A stretch of 64,000 bases of DNA, taken from contig NZ_JBPAOH010000017.1 of assembly GCF_050875635.1 (NCBI RefSeq), positions 1 through 64,000 on the forward strand. The letters are read 5' to 3'. Position 1 is the stretch's first letter. Every line of letters starts with the position of its first letter. Both the position numbers and the translations under genes were made by a program. The notes beneath the pieces are model-generated. The model was not told the DNA's origin. It did no database searches and saw only the letters and a program-made list of their open reading frames with translations. Shown in pieces: positions 60,590-64,000 of the stretch. Source of the stretch: Hassallia sp050875635 (lineage in GTDB: Bacteria > Cyanobacteriota > Cyanobacteriia > Cyanobacteriales > Nostocaceae).

Positions 60590-62911
60590 TTATGGGGAAT
60601 TAAGTAATAATTGCATTTCTTCTGCATCTCGCGTCATTCCTAGATGCTCGAAGTTATCCATTGCTTGTTTGGCTAATTTACGAGCTTCTTCCGGACTTCC
60701 CCATTTGTTTTCCCAATAAGCGCGAGAGCGTTGATAGCGGGCAAGACGGCGTTTATTTTTGTGGCTTTGGGCTACAGCCAAGCCTTGAATTAATAATTGT
60801 TGAGCTGTAAAGCGATCGCCTTCTACAATGGCAATATCAGCCAGCCAGTTTTGAGCCGAGTTAATTACCCGATGCCACTTTATTTGTTCTGCACTTTGCA
60901 TCACCTGTTGAAAAAGGATTTTGGCTTCGGGATATTTACCTTCTTTATACAAGATTTCGGCGCTGTGGTAGAGAACGGGGATAAAATAACGGATGTGCTT
61001 GTGTTTATCTAAATGTGCTTGATGCACTAAGTCTTCTTCTATATTCAGCCAGTGACGGGCATCTTCATAATTTTTGTATCTGATTTGCAGCCTGACGATA
61101 CTTTCGGCTAAATCAGCTTGAACGCACAAGTCTGCATGGTGGCGTAAAATCCACGTTTGCTGTAAAATTTCCTCTGCTTCAAAAAGACTTTGCTCTGACC
61201 CCTCTCGAATCAGCACCCAGCTTTTGGGGATAACGATTTTGACAAAAGATGACCATTCACAACGTCGTTTTGATTCTTCTATCAGCCATTGCAACCAATC
61301 TAGACGCTCATCCCAATCGGCGTAAAGATTTGCATAGTGATTTAATAAAAGCCATAAATCCCTAACTTGTTCATAATAACCTTGGTCTTTACACCAATAA
61401 AGTACCGCACGTAAATTTCCGTGTTCTTCCTCTAACTTGTTGTAATGTATCCACTTTTCCCAATCTTCTCCGCCGTAAGTGTGGGCAAAATCGAGATACC
61501 ATTTTACCCAGCGTATTCGTGCTTCTTTCTCAAAATTTTGGTCAACAGCTAGTTGTGCTAAAGCATACTCGCGAGTGAGAGAAAGCATCTCATATCGCCC
61601 AGTTTTTTGATTATGAGTTATCAAAGACAGTTGCTGCAAACGTCCTAAGCCATCATTGACACAATCAGGCGCTGCTGTCAATCCTGCAACTTCAGCTACA
61701 GCAGCTTGCAAGGGAGAGTCAGGAAAAATTGCCAGTGACATTAATAATTGATGGGGTGGCTGTTTTTTGATTCCTTGCACCGATTGCTCAAAACAGAAAC
61801 GAGCTACATCACCTGTAGCTAAAGCTAGCTGTGTTAACACTGATGTGAGAGAATAGCCACTAGAGACTTGACCTAAAGCATAAACGATCGCTAGAGGAAT
61901 TCCGCCAGTGCGATCGTAAAGGTCTTGAGAATCTTGCTGGTTGAGAGTGATATTTTTTTCTTCAGCTTGTTGCTGTATTAATTGCAAACCATCATTTAAG
62001 GGCAAGTTTCGCAAACTAATTGGTAATAAAGCAATTCGTTCGCGAGTAGTAATTACAACTTTGACGCAAACAGGCAGATTGTAGAGAAACTCTATGACTT
62101 CATCTCGATCGTCGATAGTTTCCATGTTGTCTACAATTAAAAGCGATCGCTGTCTCGAGAGACACCGACGCACGCGATCAAATTGCTCCGAAGGGGGAGA
62201 CTGAATAATCGTTGGATCGTCTAAAGTGTTGGCAATTTCCCGAAAAATACCACGCAGGTTACGCTGTCCCTGCTGTCGCTGAAAAATTCTATTCGGGACG
62301 AGTTCCTGTTGTTTAGCTGAAATGAAAATAATCGCCTCAAATTTGGGTGCGTCAGCAAGATTTTCACAACTAGCTTTTAAGCACAAACGAGCAGCTTCTA
62401 ACACCAGTGCCGTTTTACCTACACCACCAATACCATGCACCGTAATCATATGAGCCGCATGAAGAGGAGAAAGCCGTTCTAGTAGCGTTTCCATCTCTGA
62501 CTCGCGACCAACAAATTGTGTGTAAGTAGGTGCTGGCAGATTACTGGGAATCAAACGGTAATTTGCAACAGATGCAGCGCAACCTCTGCGATATCCATAT
62601 CTCTCCAAAACGTAGACAAGGTTGCTAGATTTAACGCTATAGTTTGGCTCTTCGGTCAAAGTTTCAATATCTCGATAGATATTACTAAGACCAGCTCTGA
62701 CAACACCATTATCTTTATGTAAATCTTTGCTTATCTTCTTGATTCCATATCCACACAATAACCCAAGTAATAAGTCTTTCCGGGTATTTTGTCTGTAACG
62801 CTTTCGAGTTCTAGCCTCCAAGTCTGTCAGTAGCCGATCTATCTCCCAGTCTTTCAAAACCGTGCGATTCCAACTTTTAGCTAGATTCCAACCCTCTGAC
62901 TGACCTGACAT
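60590..62911 (-). CDS. STAND NTPase: HTH-NB-ARC-TPR
   Basis: 773 residues from ATG 62911 (MSGQSEGWNLAKSWNRTVLK); TTG 62920 adds three. Residues given below count from the TTG. N-terminal ~15-90: helix-turn-helix of the type seen in cyanobacterial vWA-MoxR-associated proteins (IDRLLTDLEARTRKRYRQNT, LLGLLCGYGIKKISKDLHKD). NB-ARC ~135-345: FVGRESEMETLLERL, P-loop GIGGVGKT at 163-170, Walker B SLLIVDNMET at 259-268, VVITTRERI, and GLPL-like GGIPLAI at 339-345. Winged helix ~385-460, then TPR-like helices to the end. Such proteins act as signal switches, some in phage defence or programmed death; which applies here is unknown. Confidence 0.88.
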   Translation of the reverse strand: MSGQSEGWNLAKSWNRTVLKDWEIDRLLTDLEARTRKRYRQNTRKDLLLGLLCGYGIKKISKDLHKDNGVVRAGLSNIYRDIETLTEEPNYSVKSSNLVYVLERYGYRRGCAASVANYRLIPSNLPAPTYTQFVGRESEMETLLERLSPLHAAHMITVHGIGGVGKTALVLEAARLCLKASCENLADAPKFEAIIFISAKQQELVPNRIFQRQQGQRNLRGIFREIANTLDDPTIIQSPPSEQFDRVRRCLSRQRSLLIVDNMETIDDRDEVIEFLYNLPVCVKVVITTRERIALLPISLRNLPLNDGLQLIQQQAEEKNITLNQQDSQDLYDRTGGIPLAIVYALGQVSSGYSLTSVLTQLALATGDVARFCFEQSVQGIKKQPPHQLLMSLAIFPDSPLQAAVAEVAGLTAAPDCVNDGLGRLQQLSLITHNQKTGRYEMLSLTREYALAQLAVDQNFEKEARIRWVKWYLDFAHTYGGEDWEKWIHYNKLEEEHGNLRAVLYWCKDQGYYEQVRDLWLLLNHYANLYADWDERLDWLQWLIEESKRRCEWSSFVKIVIPKSWVLIREGSEQSLFEAEEILQQTWILRHHADLCVQADLAESIVRLQIRYKNYEDARHWLNIEEDLVHQAHLDKHKHIRYFIPVLYHSAEILYKEGKYPEAKILFQQVMQSAEQIKWHRVINSAQNWLADIAIVEGDRFTAQQLLIQGLAVAQSHKNKRRLARYQRSRAYWENKWGSPEEARKLAKQAMDNFEHLGMTRDAEEMQLLLNSP

Positions 62912-63026
62912 AGTACACAATAGCCTAGAAATTAAATTTACGGTAAAAATTTTTTACGGTTTTAGCTGCATACTTATTGCAAAGTACTAGCAATACTCTG
63001 CAATAAGCACCTAGCCGACAATCTTA

Positions 63027-63215
63027 TTAGTCTTGTGGAACAGATGTATTTTGAATAGAGCAATTTACACTTTGGTTGTGGTTATTTGCAATAGCAAACC
63101 CACTTCCAAATGAAACCCCTCCTGTCAAAAGCACAGCAAATAAAGTTTCAGATAGGCGAAATGCAAAACTAACCCCTGACTGGGGGTTCTTGTTAGAATT
63201 TGAGTTTTGTGACAT
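63027..63215 (-). CDS. Small membrane protein next to STAND NTPase
   Basis: 62 residues: polar start MSQNSNSNKNPQSGVSFAFR, one hydrophobic span (LSETLFAVLLTGGVSFGSGF) and a tail with one Cys (VNCSIQ). Probably an inner-membrane or exported peptide of unknown function. Same strand as the STAND NTPase, 116 bp upstream of it. Real by composition, but too short to assign. Confidence 0.55.
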   Translation of the reverse strand: MSQNSNSNKNPQSGVSFAFRLSETLFAVLLTGGVSFGSGFAIANNHNQSVNCSIQNTSVPQD

Positions 63216-63297
63216 GATAAAAATAGCAGTCCTGAATCTGCTGTAAATGAGTAATATTCCTCATGAACGTCGGCAAACGTTCTTGGCGAATAAACAG

Positions 63298-63333
63298 AAG
63301 ACCCCCAGCGTAACCTTAAGCACTGGGGGTCTT
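63298..63333. terminator. Hairpin with GACCCCCAG stem
   Basis: AAGACCCCCAG-N14-CTGGGGGTCTT, 11-bp perfect stem followed on the plus strand by TGCTGTTAT. It lies in the gap between divergent genes, where no transcript needs ending, so it may belong to a short untranslated RNA or to the leader of the 62-aa gene. Confidence 0.6.
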
Positions 63334-63530
63334 TGCTGTTATGTCAACCATACAATAAACATAACAGCGAGTCAATATATTTTAGATATATTTTTAATTA
63401 CGACTATCATAACATGATTTTGCAGGCATAATTTATATTTAAAACATAATAACATACAAAAGATTAACATTTTTATAACATTTTTGTAACAATCAAAAAA
63501 GCTTGTTATGCCAGCCAAATCAGTATTTGA

Positions 63531-64000
63531 GGCGAACTTGCCTCTAAGGAACTGCAAACTATTCTTAGGGAAGAGGGATTTTCTAAAAAACATCCGTCAG
63601 GTTGTTTTTGCAGGGAAACTGAAAGAGGAGTTAAACGCTTTCAAAGAATGTATGGGCTAAAAGATGATGGTATGGTTGGAGCTGCGACTTGGGCTGTACT
63701 GTTGGGAATGCGACAAAAAATAGATAGAGGCTTTCCCAGGATAGTTTATTTTTTATCGCCTCAATCTTGGTTTATGTGGGAGCAATTTTTGATGATTTGT
63801 TTCATCTTATTGGGTATTTTTTATAGCCCGATACCCGGTGAGACTCCGAAATTTAGTACAGCTTTAGCAACTGCTTACGGACTTACTTGTATAGTGCCAT
63901 TTTTGTTAGAGTGTTTACCAATCAGGCAGTCGAAGGAGCCTAAATTGCCGTTGTTGCGATATGCTCCTTATGTGTTGACTGGTATTTTTTGGAAACCAAT
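63531..64000 (+). CDS. Peptidoglycan-binding membrane protein, partial
   Basis: Frame open from 63531 to the window end. PG_binding_1 domain: ELQTILREEGFSKKHPSGCF, GVKRFQRMYGLKDDGMVGAA TWAVLLGM. Then hydrophobic spans (WEQFLMICFILLGIFYSP and ATAYGLTCIVPFLLECL). Likely binds the cell wall and is anchored in the membrane. Upstream a TGA (63528-63530) lies just before the domain and no good start codon precedes it; the usual LRxGSxGxEV opening is scattered over two other frames, suggesting a frameshift in the first codons. First ATG in frame is near 63641. Confidence 0.65.

Noticed and set aside
63248..63421. 57-codon plus-strand frame (MSNIPHERRQTF)
   Set aside because: Runs through the hairpin and AT-rich DNA; no coding character after the first 20 codons.

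Overview
The window is chromosomal DNA of a filamentous-type cyanobacterium. Evidence: an allophycocyanin alpha-B gene (apcD), many HIP1 octamers (GCGATCGC), cyanobacteria-restricted gene families (DUF3038 next to DUF4335, a CyaC-type multidomain adenylate cyclase, a PBP1A carrying an FHA domain), and abundant short tandem and palindromic repeats between genes. The exact genus cannot be fixed from sequence reading alone.

Layout. 1-3.9 kb is a decayed mobile region: partial Uma2 nuclease, two halves of an Rpn-type nuclease, a tyrosine recombinase broken into three frames, and small unknown proteins. 3.9-7.9 kb is the urease block ureD-ureA-ureB-ureC on the minus strand, with a GxxExxY gene inserted on the opposite strand between ureB and ureC. 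7.9-13.2 kb has a putative methyltransferase, a radical SAM protein, a methyltransferase pseudogene with an internal stop, and a scar where a sensor-kinase 5' end is joined to a truncated repeat protein. 13.3-15.6 kb is groES-groEL under a CIRCE operator. 15.8-17.7 kb holds a frameshifted 2Fe-2S ferredoxin, a LuxR-type response regulator and a frameshifted ParD antitoxin. 17.8-23.2 kb has asnS, small conserved proteins, an RsbW-like kinase, an RlmD-type RNA methyltransferase and apcD. 23.4-25.8 kb has a candidate small RNA, a lipoprotein remnant, an Rpn/DUF2887 protein and a Doc toxin with a fused antitoxin. 26-32.5 kb is purine metabolism (purL, purF, apt) plus an oligopeptide-type permease. 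33-40.4 kb has DUF3038/DUF4335, PBP1A, a Thr/Pro-rich secreted protein, lspA and bioY. 41.1-45.4 kb is a pstS-pstC-pstA-pstB operon behind a Pho box. Then come tRNA-Gly, a TonB-like protein, cyaC, a GNAT acetyltransferase, an unknown 184-aa protein, hisC, an esterase, two glutathione reductase paralogues separated by a 21-bp minisatellite, a STAND/NB-ARC NTPase with TPR tail, and the 5' part of a peptidoglycan-binding membrane protein.

Three themes stand out. (1) Dispersed repeats sit in frame inside ureC, purL and cyaC, lengthening proteins that are otherwise intact. (2) Several genes are broken by one or two small lesions (integrase, methyltransferase, ferredoxin, ParD, lipoprotein), meaning recent decay or draft-sequence errors. 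(3) Toxin/nuclease/STAND genes (Uma2, Rpn, GxxExxY, ParD, Doc, NB-ARC) are scattered among housekeeping genes rather than gathered in one island. I found no complete, clearly new multi-gene system; the STAND NTPase with its small membrane neighbour and the fused Doc antitoxin are the best leads.
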